Notes: a model not told the origin generated them from the letters alone. Numbered from the stretch's first letter, positions 49,743 through 60,061 are shown. The stretch is 64,000 bases of DNA from CAXMQZ01 sp963719055 (GCA_963719055.1 CAVRAU010000013.1:25344-89343); one strand, 5' to 3'. A program made the numbers and translations.

Positions 49743-50852
49743 TCAGGGCTTGCGGCAGAAGACCGCTCCCGGGAACCGAGTGATCAATCCTGTCATCTCG
49801 AGCTCCAGGAGAATTCCCAGAATCTGATCCAACCCCTGTCCCGTGGTCGCCGCAAGATGCTCGGCGGTCACCATTTTCCCCGAAGGCAGAGCTTTCAGAA
49901 GCTCGCCGGGAGGCCCAGCGAGTGTCGTGTTCCGGGTCTCGTTTCCAGATGCGCTCAGCGAATCGCGAATCGACACCGGCAGACTCTCGACGATCTCGTC
50001 GGGGTGCCTGACGAGGAGGGCACCGTCCTGGATCAGGGCGTTGGGACCTGCGGAGCGTCGGTCGAAGATGGAGCCCGGCACAGCGTAGACGTCCCTTCCC
50101 AGATCCAGCGCCAGACGAGCCGTGATGAGAGAGCCGGATTTTGGTGTGCCCTGGACCACCAGGGTGCCGAGCGACAATGCGGCGATGATGCGGTTGCGAA
50201 TGGGAAAGTTCCAGGTTCGGGGCTGGGCGCCGAAGGGAAACTCACTGACCAGGGCTCCCCTGGATGGCAGCAGACGGCGGAGGCGCCGGCGACCTCTCGG
50301 ATAGTCCACATCGAGGCCACAGCCGAGCACCGCGACCGTCTGCCCGTCGGCAGAGCTCAGAGCGCCGCGATGGGCTGCCAGATCGATGCCGCGAGCGAAG
50401 CCAGAGATCACCGTCAGCCCGTAAGACGCCAGCTCTCGACCGAAGAGCTCGGCGGTTTGGATCCCTTGCGGAGTCGCTTGTCGAGAGCCGACGATCGCGA
50501 TCGCTGGAGAGGTGGGAATCCGTCCCTGGGTGTAGAGCACGGGTGGTGGCAGCTCGAGTTGACGCAGGGCGCCCGGATAGTCCGGATCGAGAAGGGTGAT
50601 GACTTCGGTGTTCGAATCCCGGGCTCGCATGAGTTGGCCGTGCGCCAGCTTGCTGGCGGCGCGGATGAGTCGCCTGGCCACCGCCAAATCGGCCGCGGGG
50701 ATCCCGAGTCGCTGGCCGAGAACCGAGTTCGACTCGCAGGAAGGGAGCCATTCCTCGAGACATCGAGAAAGTCTGCAGATCGAGTCTCTGGCCAGATTCT
50801 CACCGCTATTGAGAGCGATAAGACGGCCTCTGGTGGCTGGATTCCCGCCCAC
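49743..50852 (-). CDS. dprA: DNA processing protein DprA
   Basis: 369 residues, intact. Loads RecA on incoming single-stranded DNA during natural transformation; present in many non-competent species too. Rossmann core: AIVGSRQATPQGI, VISGFARGIDLAAHRGAL, VAVLGCGLDVDYP, SEFPFG, FPIRNRIIAALSLGTLVV and GSLITARLALDLGRDVYAVPG. The C-terminal winged helix (LAATTGQGLDQILGILLELEMTG) is present. The start is GTG at 50852, supported by a strong GAAGGAGG seven bases upstream. It heads the minus-strand housekeeping run, divergent from the TPR gene. Confidence 0.95.
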   Translation of the reverse strand: MGGNPATRGRLIALNSGENLARDSICRLSRCLEEWLPSCESNSVLGQRLGIPAADLAVARRLIRAASKLAHGQLMRARDSNTEVITLLDPDYPGALRQLELPPPVLYTQGRIPTSPAIAIVGSRQATPQGIQTAELFGRELASYGLTVISGFARGIDLAAHRGALSSADGQTVAVLGCGLDVDYPRGRRRLRRLLPSRGALVSEFPFGAQPRTWNFPIRNRIIAALSLGTLVVQGTPKSGSLITARLALDLGRDVYAVPGSIFDRRSAGPNALIQDGALLVRHPDEIVESLPVSIRDSLSASGNETRNTTLAGPPGELLKALPSGKMVTAEHLAATTGQGLDQILGILLELEMTGLITRFPGAVFCRKP

Positions 50853-51042
50853 GAAGTACCTCCTTCGGACGCTTTATTGGACGGAATCCGGGCGGTCGAT
50901 CGTGCAGCCGACGAGAAACTGGCAAGAAATCTGAATAGGTTGGGGGTCGTATATACTGCAATGGAGGTTCGTTGATTCTCCTGCAAGAGAAAAATATCCC
51001 GTTTGGAGGGACAGCCCTGAGCCACGAAGGAAGCGAGGATTC

Positions 51043-51480
51043 ATGCGTCCGATAGCTTGCTGGCGGTCTGTGGCTGTGCTCATTCTGGCGCTTCTCCTGC
51101 CGACGCTGAGTGTGGCTGGCGACGGCCCCGATCTGGACAATGAGATCTCCTTCGGAGTCAAGATGGCCCGCAGAGGGCTGTGGAGCGAAGCCTTGTTTCG
51201 TTTCAAACGGGCTGCTGAGCAGCGGCCCGGTGACGGCAAGGTGCTCAACAACCTGGCGGTTGCGTATGAAGCCATCGGGCAGTACGACAACGCCCTTTTG
51301 GCCTACAGGGAAGCCCTGAAGGCCGACTCGGCCAATCGGGATTTGAAACGCAACTACAGCCGTTTCATCGAGTTCTATCAGGCCTTCAAGCCGGCCGGAG
51401 AGGAACCCGCGGCTGAGCAAGAGGCACAACAGGAGATCGGGGATCCGAGCGATCCGCCGTCCTCTCCGAGTGGACAGTAG
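51043..51480 (+). CDS. Secreted TPR-repeat protein
   Basis: 145 residues. Signal peptide (SVAVLILALLLPTLSVAG) followed by about two tetratricopeptide repeats: GLWSEALFRFKRAAEQRPGDGKVLNNLAVAYEAIG-like spacing and QYDNALLAYREALKADSAN. A polar Glu/Ser/Pro-rich tail ends the protein. Probably a periplasmic adaptor for the next two genes, which run in the same direction. No closer family is recognised. Confidence 0.75.
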   Translation: MRPIACWRSVAVLILALLLPTLSVAGDGPDLDNEISFGVKMARRGLWSEALFRFKRAAEQRPGDGKVLNNLAVAYEAIGQYDNALLAYREALKADSANRDLKRNYSRFIEFYQAFKPAGEEPAAEQEAQQEIGDPSDPPSSPSGQ

Positions 51481-51519
51481 TGTCCATTCGAGTGGCCGAA
51501 ACAGGTCTGGAATCGACGA

Positions 51520-52251
51520 ATGCGCCTATCTAGAGACTCGGTAAGGAACTCTCGAGCCGATGTCGTGCGGGTTCTCGGGGTGCTCGCCCTGATGGCTCTG
51601 CCAAGTCTGCCGGTGCGCGCGGAGCAGGTGGAGGTCCGTTTGCGGCTGCCGGTGCGCGCCCGGATCGACCTGATGGATCGCCGAACGGTTACCGTGACCC
51701 CTTTTCTGGTTCTGAGCCAGGAGGGTAGCCAATCCGTCGAGCGGCGGGGTGTCGATGTGGAGAAGGAGTTCGATCGCTATCTGCGTCGCCTGATTCGGCG
51801 CAATACCCGGCTCAAGATCCTCGACTCTGGACCCGTCGACTATCCGACGTTCGATCTCGAAGATCTCTCGGAGGATAGGGACTTCTGGCGCTACATCGGT
51901 GAGCGGACGCAGGCTGACCTGATCGTCTCGGGCAGTCTTGATTTCGATGTTCAGGATCGCAGTGGCTACCGCACGGAGGAGTACGTCTCACCCTTCGACG
52001 GACGCACCTATTATCGCCAGGTGCTGGTCGAGGACACGGGATACGAGTTCGACATCGTCATGCAGGTTTTCGACGGTCGAACCGGAGAGCGGCTCTACGC
52101 CGACAATTTCAAGGACTTCAGACAATTCGAAGCGGAGAGGGCCGACCCCCTGGCCGGGATGTTCGAGAACCTCTACGCTCTCGAGGACCGTATCGCGGGC
52201 ATTTTCACCCAGAAGTGGGTCGAAGCGAGAAGAGTCCTGTTCAACGACTAG
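51520..52251 (+). CDS. Secreted protein of unknown function
   Basis: 243 residues with a signal peptide (VLGVLALMALPSLPVRA). The mature part contains VTPFLVLSQEGS, RYLRRLIRRNTRLKIL, RTQADLIVSGSLDFDVQDR and YEFDIVMQVFDGRTGERLY. That pattern recalls the curli-secretion CsgG/lipoprotein-penicillin-binding-activator (LpoB-like) fold, where an N-terminal helix is followed by a strand reading xADLIVxGxL, but the match is by pattern only. It starts 39 bp after the TPR gene and ends 17 bp before the peptidase/barrel gene, so the three probably form one envelope operon. Confidence 0.55.
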   Translation: MRLSRDSVRNSRADVVRVLGVLALMALPSLPVRAEQVEVRLRLPVRARIDLMDRRTVTVTPFLVLSQEGSQSVERRGVDVEKEFDRYLRRLIRRNTRLKILDSGPVDYPTFDLEDLSEDRDFWRYIGERTQADLIVSGSLDFDVQDRSGYRTEEYVSPFDGRTYYRQVLVEDTGYEFDIVMQVFDGRTGERLYADNFKDFRQFEAERADPLAGMFENLYALEDRIAGIFTQKWVEARRVLFND

Positions 52252-52267
52252 TGGGAAGGAGTGCCGC

Positions 52268-55209
52268 TTGAGCCGCCGATTCTCTGCCAAACCCGTTCTC
52301 ATCTTCTTTGTGCTGACGCTGGTCCTCTGGCCCAGCCTGATGCAGGCACAATCGCCTTCGCCCTATCTTTCGATATTCGGCAAGAACAAGGTCCAGTATC
52401 GGGATTTCAAGTGGAAGGTCTATCACTCGCCCCACTTCGACGTGTACTACTACACCGATCAGGCGGAGCTACTGCAGAAGGTCGTCTCCTTTGCCGAGAG
52501 CGCCTACGACCAACTGTCGCAGACATTCGACTACCAGATACAAAAACCCACCTCGCTGATCTTCTACGAGACCCACTCGGCGTTCGAGCAGAATAACGAG
52601 ATTCCCAACTTTATCCCCGAAGGAGTCGGTGCGTTCGCCACCGACCTGCGCAAGCGGATGTTCATGCCGGTGGATCTTTCCGATCCCGATCTGTGGGCGC
52701 TGATGCTGCACGAGCTGACCCACATCTTCCAGTACCACATCCTGTTTGGTGGCAGTACCGGTCGGGGGGTGGCCGCGGGTGCTCCCCAGTGGCTCATGGA
52801 AGGCATGGCCAGCTTCATGGAGGGCGAGGAGTCGGCCCGCGACAAGATGTTCGTCCGGGACGCCGTCGTCAACGACATGATCCCGCCGATCACCCAGGGA
52901 GGGGCTTCGGGCTTCTTCGCCTACCGATTCGGCTACGCTGTCTTCGAGTTCATGGTGGACCGCTGGGGACAGGAAGGCTTTCGCGACTTTCTAATCGAGT
53001 TTCGCAACACCCTCGGGGGGCGCGTCGGGCGAGCGATCGAGAGGGCGTTTCAGATGTCACCGCAGGATTTCGACGCGGAGTTTCGTCGATGGCTGCGCAA
53101 GCGGTATCTGGCGGAGCTCTTGGAGACCGGCGAGCCCAGCGATTTCGGCCGACTGTTCCGCGCCGACCACACCGGTCGCAGCGCGGAAATCTCTCCCACG
53201 GCATCTCCATCGGGAGATCTGGTGGCCGCTTTTACGACCTACAAGAACGATGTGGATCTGGCTCTCTTCGACACCAAGGATCGGATTCTCTACAAGAATC
53301 TCACCAAGGGCCTGTCGGGGAAATACCAGTACTACGTCGTGCAGGAATTGACCATGGGGCGCAAGCAGGGTCGCGATGTCGTGTTCTCGCCCGATGGCAA
53401 CAGATTGGCGTTTTTCGCCCGCAAGAATCGCGGTCGGCATCTGGTGTTGGTGAACGCACTCAAGGGCAAGATCATGAAGTCCATTCCGATGGACATCGAG
53501 CAGCAGATCGCGCCGACCTGGAGCCCGGACGGACGTCGGATTGCGTTCGCCGGTTGGCAAGCGGGAAACTTCGATATCTTCGAGATCGATCTGGAGACCG
53601 AGGAGATCACCAACCTCACCAACGATCACATCCATGATGCGGCGCCCACCTATTCGCCGGACGGCAAGTGGATGGCGATCTCTTCGACAGTCGGTGGCTA
53701 CTCCAAGATCTTTCGCATCGACGTGGACAACCCGACGCAACGGTTGCCAGTGCGCGAGGGGCTGAGATCCCAGACCAACGAGACCGATCCGGTCTTCTCA
53801 CCGGACGGACAGAGGCTGTACTTCACCTCGGATGCCTCCGGCGCCAACAATATCTTCAGCTTCGATCTGGAGAGTGGCATGGTGCAGCAGCACACGGATG
53901 CCATCACCGGTTGTTTTCAGCCTACGATCCTGGCAGGGCCGACCGGCCGGGACCGGGTCGTGTATACGGGCTACTGGAAAGGTCGATTCGATCTCTATTT
54001 GCTGGATGTCGAGGATCCGATCACTCCCGCTCAGACCGTGACCGAGGAGCAGATTGCAGAGGCGAAGTCTCTGAGCGTGGACGAGTTGCCGCGATTCGAA
54101 CCCAGTATCGAAGTCACTATCGATGACGCCAACAAAGACAGATACCGCGGCAGGAGGTTTTATCTGCAGGATGTGATCGGCGGCACGATCGGGATATCGG
54201 ATGACCAGACCTTCGTCGCTCAGATCGGATTCTTCTTCACCGATTTCCTGGGCGACCAGAAGATCATCGCCATCTTCCAGTCGGTCTCCAGTCTGGCCAA
54301 TTTCGACGTCATCTATCAGAACCTGCAGAATCGATATCAGTGGCAAGTCCACTTGTTCGACCACCGAGATTTCTTCACCATCAGGGATCCGACCTCGCCC
54401 GACGGCGCTCAACGTATCGACAATGCCCTGGCCCTGACCGGACTGAACGCTTCCATCATCTATCCCTTGGGTGTCAATCACCGGTTGTCCGCCGGTGGCG
54501 GGTACTTTCTGACGAGAAATCAACTTCGATGTGCTGTCGGTCGGCGAAGATGGCGAACCGGTGATCGGTCCCCGTAAGGACGACTACCCGCAGATCTCGG
54601 GCGGATGTCGTCGGCGATACGAGCGTCTGGAAGCCATGGGGTCCAGTCGGCGGACGTCGGTATCGCTTCTGGGGGATCGTACGCGCCGGATCTGGATTCA
54701 CCGGCGACAGCAGTGCCCTGACGGCCGGGTATCGGAATGGATTTCCGCCAGTACATCATGCTCACGCAGCGAATCAATATCGCCTTCCGACTCTGGGGAG
54801 CCGACAATCAGGGCAACGCCCCGACACCGGTCTATATCGGTGGCATGGATACGATCCGCGGGCTTCGACTTCCGCTCAATCGTGGGCACCCAGGCCTTCT
54901 ACACCAATATCGAGGTTCGCTTCCCGTTGATCGACTATCTGGCGATTCCTTTCATGCAGTTCGCCAATATCCGAGGCAACATCTTTCTGGATGTCGGCGG
55001 GGCCTACTATCATGATTTCAATGAGGATTTGCAGTGCTATGACAGCGACGACGAGCGCTCTCAACGACTGCGTGGCGTCCTACGGATGGGGTATCAGTTT
55101 TCGTCTCTTCGGCTTGGAGGTGAATTGGGATTTCGCCAGGCGGTGGAATTTCAGCGAGACGCTGTCCGACGGTTTTGAGACGTCTTTCTGGATCGGACCC
55201 AGATTCTAG
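52268..55209 (+). CDS. Secreted gluzincin peptidase - TolB propeller - outer-membrane beta-barrel fusion (frameshifted at 3' end)
   Basis: About 980 residues. Signal peptide (VLIFFVLTLVLWPSLMQAQ), then a peptidase-MA-like domain (FDVYYYTDQAE...) with the zinc motif HELTH in ALMLHELTHIFQYH and a downstream Glu-containing EGMASFMEGEE. TolB/PD40 repeats follow (DVVFSPDGNRLAFFARK, APTWSPDGRRIAFAG and DPVFSPDGQRLYFTSD). The C-terminal part is a bacterial surface-antigen/BamA-like barrel: VVGDTSVWKPWGPVGG, YIGGMDTIRG and FETSFWIGPRF ending in Phe. Frame shifts are near 54525, 54600, 54730, 54860 and 55060. Start is TTG at 52268 after AAGGAG. It would be an outer-membrane protein with a periplasmic protease head. 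Confidence 0.82.
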
Positions 55210-55300
55210 GAAGCTCGGTTGTTGGCTTCGCGATACGATCCCGGCGTGGTCCCCGCCGGGATCGATGGTTTTGGGGATCGCGACATAAAATAGATCCACC

Positions 55301-56062
55301 ATGAAGATCGAAGTCCTGGGAGCCTCCGGAGGTGCCAGTCTCGACTGTCGCATGACCAGCTTGCTGGTCAACGACACCATTGCTCTGGATGCGGGCTCTC
55401 TGGCGCAAGCGTTGACGATCGATCGTCAAGAGAGGGTTCGCTCGATTCTCTTGACCCACTCGCATCTGGACCACACCAACTCGTTGCCGTTCTTTGTCGA
55501 GAATGTGTTCGATCGCCTGGAGGGGGCGATCGATATCTACGCCTCGAAAGCGACGATCTACTCGGTGCGGAAGCATCTGTTCAACAACGAATCGTGGCCA
55601 GATTTCTCACGCATGCCCAACAATCTGTTGCCGTCGATGAAGTTCCACGAGCTCGAGCCGGAAGTGCCGATCGTCCTCGATGGGGTCACCTTCACACCTT
55701 TCGAGGTGGATCATCTGGTTCCCACCTACGGGTTTCTGATCGAAGAGGGCTCAGAGGGACTCCTCTGGTCCAGCGACACTGGTCCCACCTATCGACTCTG
55801 GGAGCTGGCCAATCTGTCGGTCAATCTGAAGGCCCTGTGTATCGAGACCAGTTTCGACAATTCGATGCAGAGGGTCGCCGATATCTCCTTTCATCTGACG
55901 CCGCATACCCTGGCCGCGGAATTGGCCAAGCTCGAGCGCCGGATACCGATCCTTCTGCACCATCTCAAGCCCCCCTGCCTCCAGCAGGTTCGCAGTGAGG
56001 TTCGGGCGATGCAGAATCCGGATATCCACTTCCTGGAAGAGGGAAAGACCTACCGGCTGTAG
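55301..56062 (+). CDS. Metallo-beta-lactamase-fold hydrolase (class II cAMP phosphodiesterase-like)
   Basis: 253 residues, intact. The metal site THSHLDHTNSLPFF replaces the usual HxHxDH with a class-typical HSHLDH, followed by GLLWSSDTGPT and the late His in ILLHHLKPPC. Overall it resembles the CpdP/class II cyclic nucleotide phosphodiesterases and other RNase Z-like phosphodiesterases. Substrate not determinable. ATG at 55301; no signal peptide. It precedes a second MBL-fold gene by 69 bp. Confidence 0.8.
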   Translation: MKIEVLGASGGASLDCRMTSLLVNDTIALDAGSLAQALTIDRQERVRSILLTHSHLDHTNSLPFFVENVFDRLEGAIDIYASKATIYSVRKHLFNNESWPDFSRMPNNLLPSMKFHELEPEVPIVLDGVTFTPFEVDHLVPTYGFLIEEGSEGLLWSSDTGPTYRLWELANLSVNLKALCIETSFDNSMQRVADISFHLTPHTLAAELAKLERRIPILLHHLKPPCLQQVRSEVRAMQNPDIHFLEEGKTYRL

Positions 56063-56131
56063 AGATTCTGCGGCCCAAACTCTGATACCTTCATTGCTGT
56101 GCAGCTCTCCCTCGGTTTAGACGACTCCAAG

Positions 56132-56911
56132 ATGCGCCTGGTCGTTCTCGGCTCTGGCAGTGGTGGCAACGTGCTGGTGCTGGAGAGCGGTGGCCAACGG
56201 CTGATGGTCGACGCCGGGTTCTCGTGTCGCGAGATCGAAAAAAGGCTGGCCAAGGTCGGTATCGATGGCGATCGCTTCGATGGTCTGATCCTGACCCATG
56301 AGCACTCAGACCATACCCGGGGTGCCAAGCGGTTTGCCCGGCTCCACGACGTGCCCGTCTATGCCACCGCCGGCACCCTGGCAGGACTGGGCCTGGGCGA
56401 GAACGGCACCGAGATTCAGGTGCTGGCATCGGGCCGGCAGGCGGCGGTGGGTGATTTCCTGCTCGAGCCCTTTGCCATTCCCCACGATGCTCGCGAGCCC
56501 ATCGGCCTGGTCGTGCAGGATCCCGCGGGGCGACGAGTGGGCCTGGTGGCCGACCTGGGAGCTCGCAGTCAACTGGCTTGGGGTCGGCTCACCGATTTGG
56601 ATGCCCTGATTCTGGAGTCGAATCACGATCTCGACATGCTGAGAAGCGGACCGTACCCCTGGAGGTTGAAACAGCGAGTCGCCTCACGACACGGGCATCT
56701 GTCGAACCGGGAGGCGGCAGAGGGCATCCCGGAGCTGGATTCGAGCCATCTACAGTGGGTGGTTCTCTATCATCTGTCGCGCACCAACAATCTACCCGCG
56801 CTGGCAGTGGACTCCGTGGGGGAAGCGTTGAGCCGCGAGAGCTCACCGGCTGAGATCTGCGTGGCCAGTCAGTTCGAGCCCACCCCGTGGATGGAAGTCG
56901 TCGCGAGATAG
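56132..56911 (+). CDS. MBL-fold hydrolase of the YycJ/WalJ type
   Basis: 259 residues from ATG at 56132. Starts MRLVVLGSGSGGNVLVLE, followed by DAGFSCREIEKRL, ILTHEHSDHTRGAK and the later SNHDLDMLRSGPYPWRLKQR, with HLSNREAAE, all characteristic of YycJ/WalJ exonuclease-like proteins, associated in Firmicutes with the WalRK system and DNA metabolism. A GTG at 56099 would add 11 residues (MQLSLGLDDSK) that homologues lack. purF starts 10 bp downstream, so the genes may share a transcript. Confidence 0.85.
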   Translation: MRLVVLGSGSGGNVLVLESGGQRLMVDAGFSCREIEKRLAKVGIDGDRFDGLILTHEHSDHTRGAKRFARLHDVPVYATAGTLAGLGLGENGTEIQVLASGRQAAVGDFLLEPFAIPHDAREPIGLVVQDPAGRRVGLVADLGARSQLAWGRLTDLDALILESNHDLDMLRSGPYPWRLKQRVASRHGHLSNREAAEGIPELDSSHLQWVVLYHLSRTNNLPALAVDSVGEALSRESSPAEICVASQFEPTPWMEVVAR

Positions 56912-56921
56912 GGCTTGCCTC

Positions 56922-58313
56922 ATGTGTGGCATTTTTGGCATCGAAGGGCACGAGGACGCGGCGAACATCGCCTATCTGGGTCTCTACGCCCAACAACATC
57001 GGGGCCAGGAAAGCGCGGGAATCGTGTCCTGGGACGGCAGCCATATGAGCGTGCAACGGGGCATGGGGCAAGTAGCCGACATCTTCAAGGTCAAAGTCCT
57101 CGAACGCCTGCCCGGCGATCGCGCTGTGGGTCATATCCGCTACTCCACTTCCGGTGCCAGTGTTCTGGGCAATGCCCAGCCCATCGTCGTCAAAACCTCG
57201 ATGGGACCGCTGGCGACGGTGCACAACGGTACGTTGGTCAATGCCGTTGAGACTCGCAACCGTCTGGAGCTGGAGGGGTCGATCTTCCAGACCACCAGCG
57301 ACACCGAGGTCATTCTGCATCTCATGGCACGGCAACCGCGCCCGGATGTGGTGGAGTCGCTGCTGGCCGCACTCCACGAAGTGCGCGGGGCCTACTCCCT
57401 GCTCCTGGTCACCGAGAGTTGCTTGATCGCGGCGCGCGATCCGCATGGTTTCCGACCGATGATCATGGGCGACCTCAACGGTTCCTACTGTTTCGCCTCT
57501 GAGAGCTGCGCCTTCGATCTGCTGGGTGCAAAGGTAGTGCGCGAACTCGAGTTGGGAGAGGTCGTCGTGGCTCGCGGCAACGAGATCGAGTCGTTCACGG
57601 TCGGGACGGGTCAGCCCTCGCGCTGCGCGTTCGAGCAGGTCTACTTTGCCCGGCCTGACAGCAAGGTGTTCGACGACGCGGTGTCGCGAGCGAGGCTGCA
57701 GTTCGGGCGCCAGTTGGCCAGGGAGGCGCCAGTTCCGGCCGACATGGTCGTGGCGGTGCCCGACAGCGGTATGTTCGCGGCACTTGGTTACGCTCGCGAG
57801 TCGGGGATGCCCCTGGAATTCGGACTGATTCGCAATCACTATGTGGGCCGCACCTTTATCGAGCCCAAACAATCGATCCGCCACTTCGGTGTCAAGGTCA
57901 AGCTCAACCCGGTGGAGGAGTTGATCTCGGGACGGCGCGTGGTCCTGGTCGACGATTCCATCGTCCGCGGCACGACCTCGCCGAAGATCGTCAAGATGAT
58001 CCGTGACGCGGGCGCCAGCGAGGTGCACGTGCGCATCTCATGCCCGCCGACGGCCTGGCCCTGCCACTACGGTATCAACATGCCGACCCGCGAGGAGCTG
58101 ATCGCTTCAGGCCACTCGGTGGAGGAGATCCGCAAGTTCGTCAAGGCGGACAGCCTCGCCTATTTGTCCCTGGATGGGATGTTGGGTGCGCTATCCGGAG
58201 ATCCGGATAGCTATTGCACCGCCTGCTGGACGGGTGAGTACCGCGTGCAGGTCTCGGAGGAGGACGGACGCCAACAGGATCTTTTTCCCATTCGTAATGA
58301 AGAGGCCGATTGA
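56922..58313 (+). CDS. purF: Amidophosphoribosyltransferase
   Basis: 463 residues, intact. First step of de novo purine synthesis, making phosphoribosylamine from PRPP and glutamine. Cys2 in MCGIFGIEGHEDAANIAY is the glutaminase nucleophile with essentially no propeptide. QQHRGQESAG, GHIRYST, HNGTL, the PRPP loop VVLVDDSIVRGTTS, and Fe-S-type cysteines in FEQVYFARPDS, ISCPPTAWPCHYGI and YCTACW are present, so it belongs to the Bacillus-like class with a [4Fe-4S] cluster. Its stop TGA shares its A with the purM ATG. Confidence 0.97.
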   Translation: MCGIFGIEGHEDAANIAYLGLYAQQHRGQESAGIVSWDGSHMSVQRGMGQVADIFKVKVLERLPGDRAVGHIRYSTSGASVLGNAQPIVVKTSMGPLATVHNGTLVNAVETRNRLELEGSIFQTTSDTEVILHLMARQPRPDVVESLLAALHEVRGAYSLLLVTESCLIAARDPHGFRPMIMGDLNGSYCFASESCAFDLLGAKVVRELELGEVVVARGNEIESFTVGTGQPSRCAFEQVYFARPDSKVFDDAVSRARLQFGRQLAREAPVPADMVVAVPDSGMFAALGYARESGMPLEFGLIRNHYVGRTFIEPKQSIRHFGVKVKLNPVEELISGRRVVLVDDSIVRGTTSPKIVKMIRDAGASEVHVRISCPPTAWPCHYGINMPTREELIASGHSVEEIRKFVKADSLAYLSLDGMLGALSGDPDSYCTACWTGEYRVQVSEEDGRQQDLFPIRNEEAD

Positions 58314-59377
58314 TGTCGCCGGATAGAGAGTCCGCTTACGCTCGAGCTGGGGTCGATATCGATGCTCAGGACAAGGCTCTGGGCAAGATCAAGAAACTCG
58401 TGCGTTCGACCTTTACCGACGGCGTCTTGTCGGAGCTGGGGAGCTTCGGCGGTCTGTTTCGTCCGGAGCTCGCGGGGATGACGGAGCCGATCCTGGTTGC
58501 CTCGGCGGACGGCGTCGGAACCAAGCTGATGATCGCTCGCCAAGTTGGAGATTTCTCCACTGTCGGGCAGGACCTGGTGAATCACTGCGTCAACGACATT
58601 CTGGTGCAAGGAGCGCGTCCCCTTTTCTTCATGGACTATGTGGGAGCCGGAGTCCTGGAACCGCAGGAGGTCGTGGACCTGGTGTCGGGGGTTGCCAGTG
58701 CCTGCAGGAAGAACGGTTGCGCTCTGCTCGGCGGTGAAATGGCGGAGATGCCGGGTTTCTACGAAGCCGGGGACTACGAGCTGGTGGGATTTATCTTGGG
58801 GCTGGTGGACCGACCGGCGATCCTGGATGGGTCTCGTGTCCGCCCTCGCGACCTCTTGATTGGTCTGCCTTCTTCCGGGCTACACACCAATGGTTACTCT
58901 CTGGTGCGCAAGATCGTCTTCGACGATCTGTGCTTGTCCGTCGGGGACCGTTTCCCGGGTAGCGAGATCAAAGACAGGGTAGGGAAGGTTCTCTTGTCTA
59001 CTCATCGCGCCTACCTGCCAGCCGTCGGTCCCCTATTGGGTAGCCCGGGTCTGCATGCCATGGCGCATATCACGGGGGGCGGCCTCACCGACAACCTGCC
59101 GCGGATACTGCCAAAGAAGTGCCGGGCCGAGATCCGGATCGGCACCTGGAGGATTCCAGAGATCTTCCACTTTCTGCAGGAACACGGCGGAGTTTCCGAT
59201 GAGGAGATGTTCCGGGTCTTCAACATGGGAGTGGGGATGGTCCTGGTCATCGATCCGGACTCTGCGGCCGAGATTCTGGCGGCCCTACGCGATGTCGGGC
59301 AAAGGGCATTTCCGATGGGGACCGTGCAGGAGGGTGGATCTGGGGTGGTGTATGACATGGGGAGCACTGCTCAGTAG
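58313..59377 (+). CDS. purM: Phosphoribosylformylglycinamidine cyclo-ligase
   Basis: 354 residues, intact. Closes the imidazole ring to AIR, step five of purine synthesis. Motifs: YARAGVDIDAQDKALGKIK, LVASADGVGTKLMIA, DLVNHCVNDILVQGARPLFFMDY, GCALLGGEMAEMPGFY, GLPSSGLHTNGYSLVRK and HITGGGLTDNLPRIL. ATG at 58313 in a TGATG overlap with purF is preferred over a TTG at 58310. Confidence 0.97.
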   Translation: MSPDRESAYARAGVDIDAQDKALGKIKKLVRSTFTDGVLSELGSFGGLFRPELAGMTEPILVASADGVGTKLMIARQVGDFSTVGQDLVNHCVNDILVQGARPLFFMDYVGAGVLEPQEVVDLVSGVASACRKNGCALLGGEMAEMPGFYEAGDYELVGFILGLVDRPAILDGSRVRPRDLLIGLPSSGLHTNGYSLVRKIVFDDLCLSVGDRFPGSEIKDRVGKVLLSTHRAYLPAVGPLLGSPGLHAMAHITGGGLTDNLPRILPKKCRAEIRIGTWRIPEIFHFLQEHGGVSDEEMFRVFNMGVGMVLVIDPDSAAEILAALRDVGQRAFPMGTVQEGGSGVVYDMGSTAQ

Positions 59378-59392
59378 ACAGCGAGGTACGAC

Positions 59393-59998
59393 ATGGCAAC
59401 CAAAATAGGCATTCTCCTCTCTGGCCGCGGCTCCAATTTCCTTGCCCTGCACGGCGCCATGGAGCGGGGGGAGATCCCCGCGGAGATCGGGCTGGTGGTC
59501 AGCAACGTGGGTGAGGCGCCAGGGTTGGAGAAGGCGCGGGCGTTGAGATTGCCCGCAGTCTGCTTCCCCCATCGCATCGAGCCGACCCGCGAGGCCCACG
59601 AGGCCAAGGTCATCGCGGCTCTGCGACACGCCGACGTGGAGTGGATCTGTCTTGCCGGTTACATGCGGTTGTTGTCCGCATCCTTCGTCAGCCAGTTTCC
59701 CGATCGAATCCTGAACATTCATCCGGCCCTTCTGCCGTCCTTTCCCGGTGTAGATGGACAGAGACAGGCGGTGGAGCACGGCGTGAAGATCTCGGGTTGT
59801 ACCGTTCATCTGGTGAACGAGGGACTCGATTCAGGGCCCATCGTGTTGCAGAAAGCGGTGCCCGTTCGTGACGACGACACACCAGAAGCGCTGTCGGCGC
59901 GCATCCTGGCCGAAGAACACAGGGCCTACCCGGAAGCCTTGCGGATGCTGGTGACCGAACGTTGGAATATCGTCGGGCGTCGGGTGGTTTTCTCTTGA
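59393..59998 (+). CDS. purN: Phosphoribosylglycinamide formyltransferase
   Basis: 201 residues, intact. Transfers a formyl group from 10-formyl-THF to GAR, step three of purine synthesis. GILLSGRGSNFLALHGAM is the phosphate-binding start, and the catalytic trio appears as Asn and His in LNIHPALLPSFPG with Asp in the VNEGLDSGPIVLQ segment. It is the PurN (not PurT) type. It starts 15 bp after purM. purF, purM and purN are contiguous; other purine genes are not in the window. Confidence 0.97.
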   Translation: MATKIGILLSGRGSNFLALHGAMERGEIPAEIGLVVSNVGEAPGLEKARALRLPAVCFPHRIEPTREAHEAKVIAALRHADVEWICLAGYMRLLSASFVSQFPDRILNIHPALLPSFPGVDGQRQAVEHGVKISGCTVHLVNEGLDSGPIVLQKAVPVRDDDTPEALSARILAEEHRAYPEALRMLVTERWNIVGRRVVFS

Positions 59999-60032
59999 TA
60001 GCGGGGCGAAGAAGAAAATATTCGTCACCTTG

Positions 60033-60061
60033 TTGACAAAGGCCAGGTGTTGGTCTACAGT
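60033..60061 (+). promoter_or_regulatory. rRNA operon promoter (-35 TTGACA, -10 TACAGT)
   Basis: TTGACA at 60033-60038, a 17-bp spacer and TACAGT at 60056-60061 form an almost consensus sigma70-type promoter. It lies 35 bp after the purN stop and about 305 bp before the 16S. Transcription should begin near 60067. Confidence 0.8.

Noticed and set aside
50941..50960. TATACT at about 50952 as a promoter for the TPR gene
   Set aside because: No convincing -35 hexamer lies at 16-18 bp, so I do not list it as a promoter.
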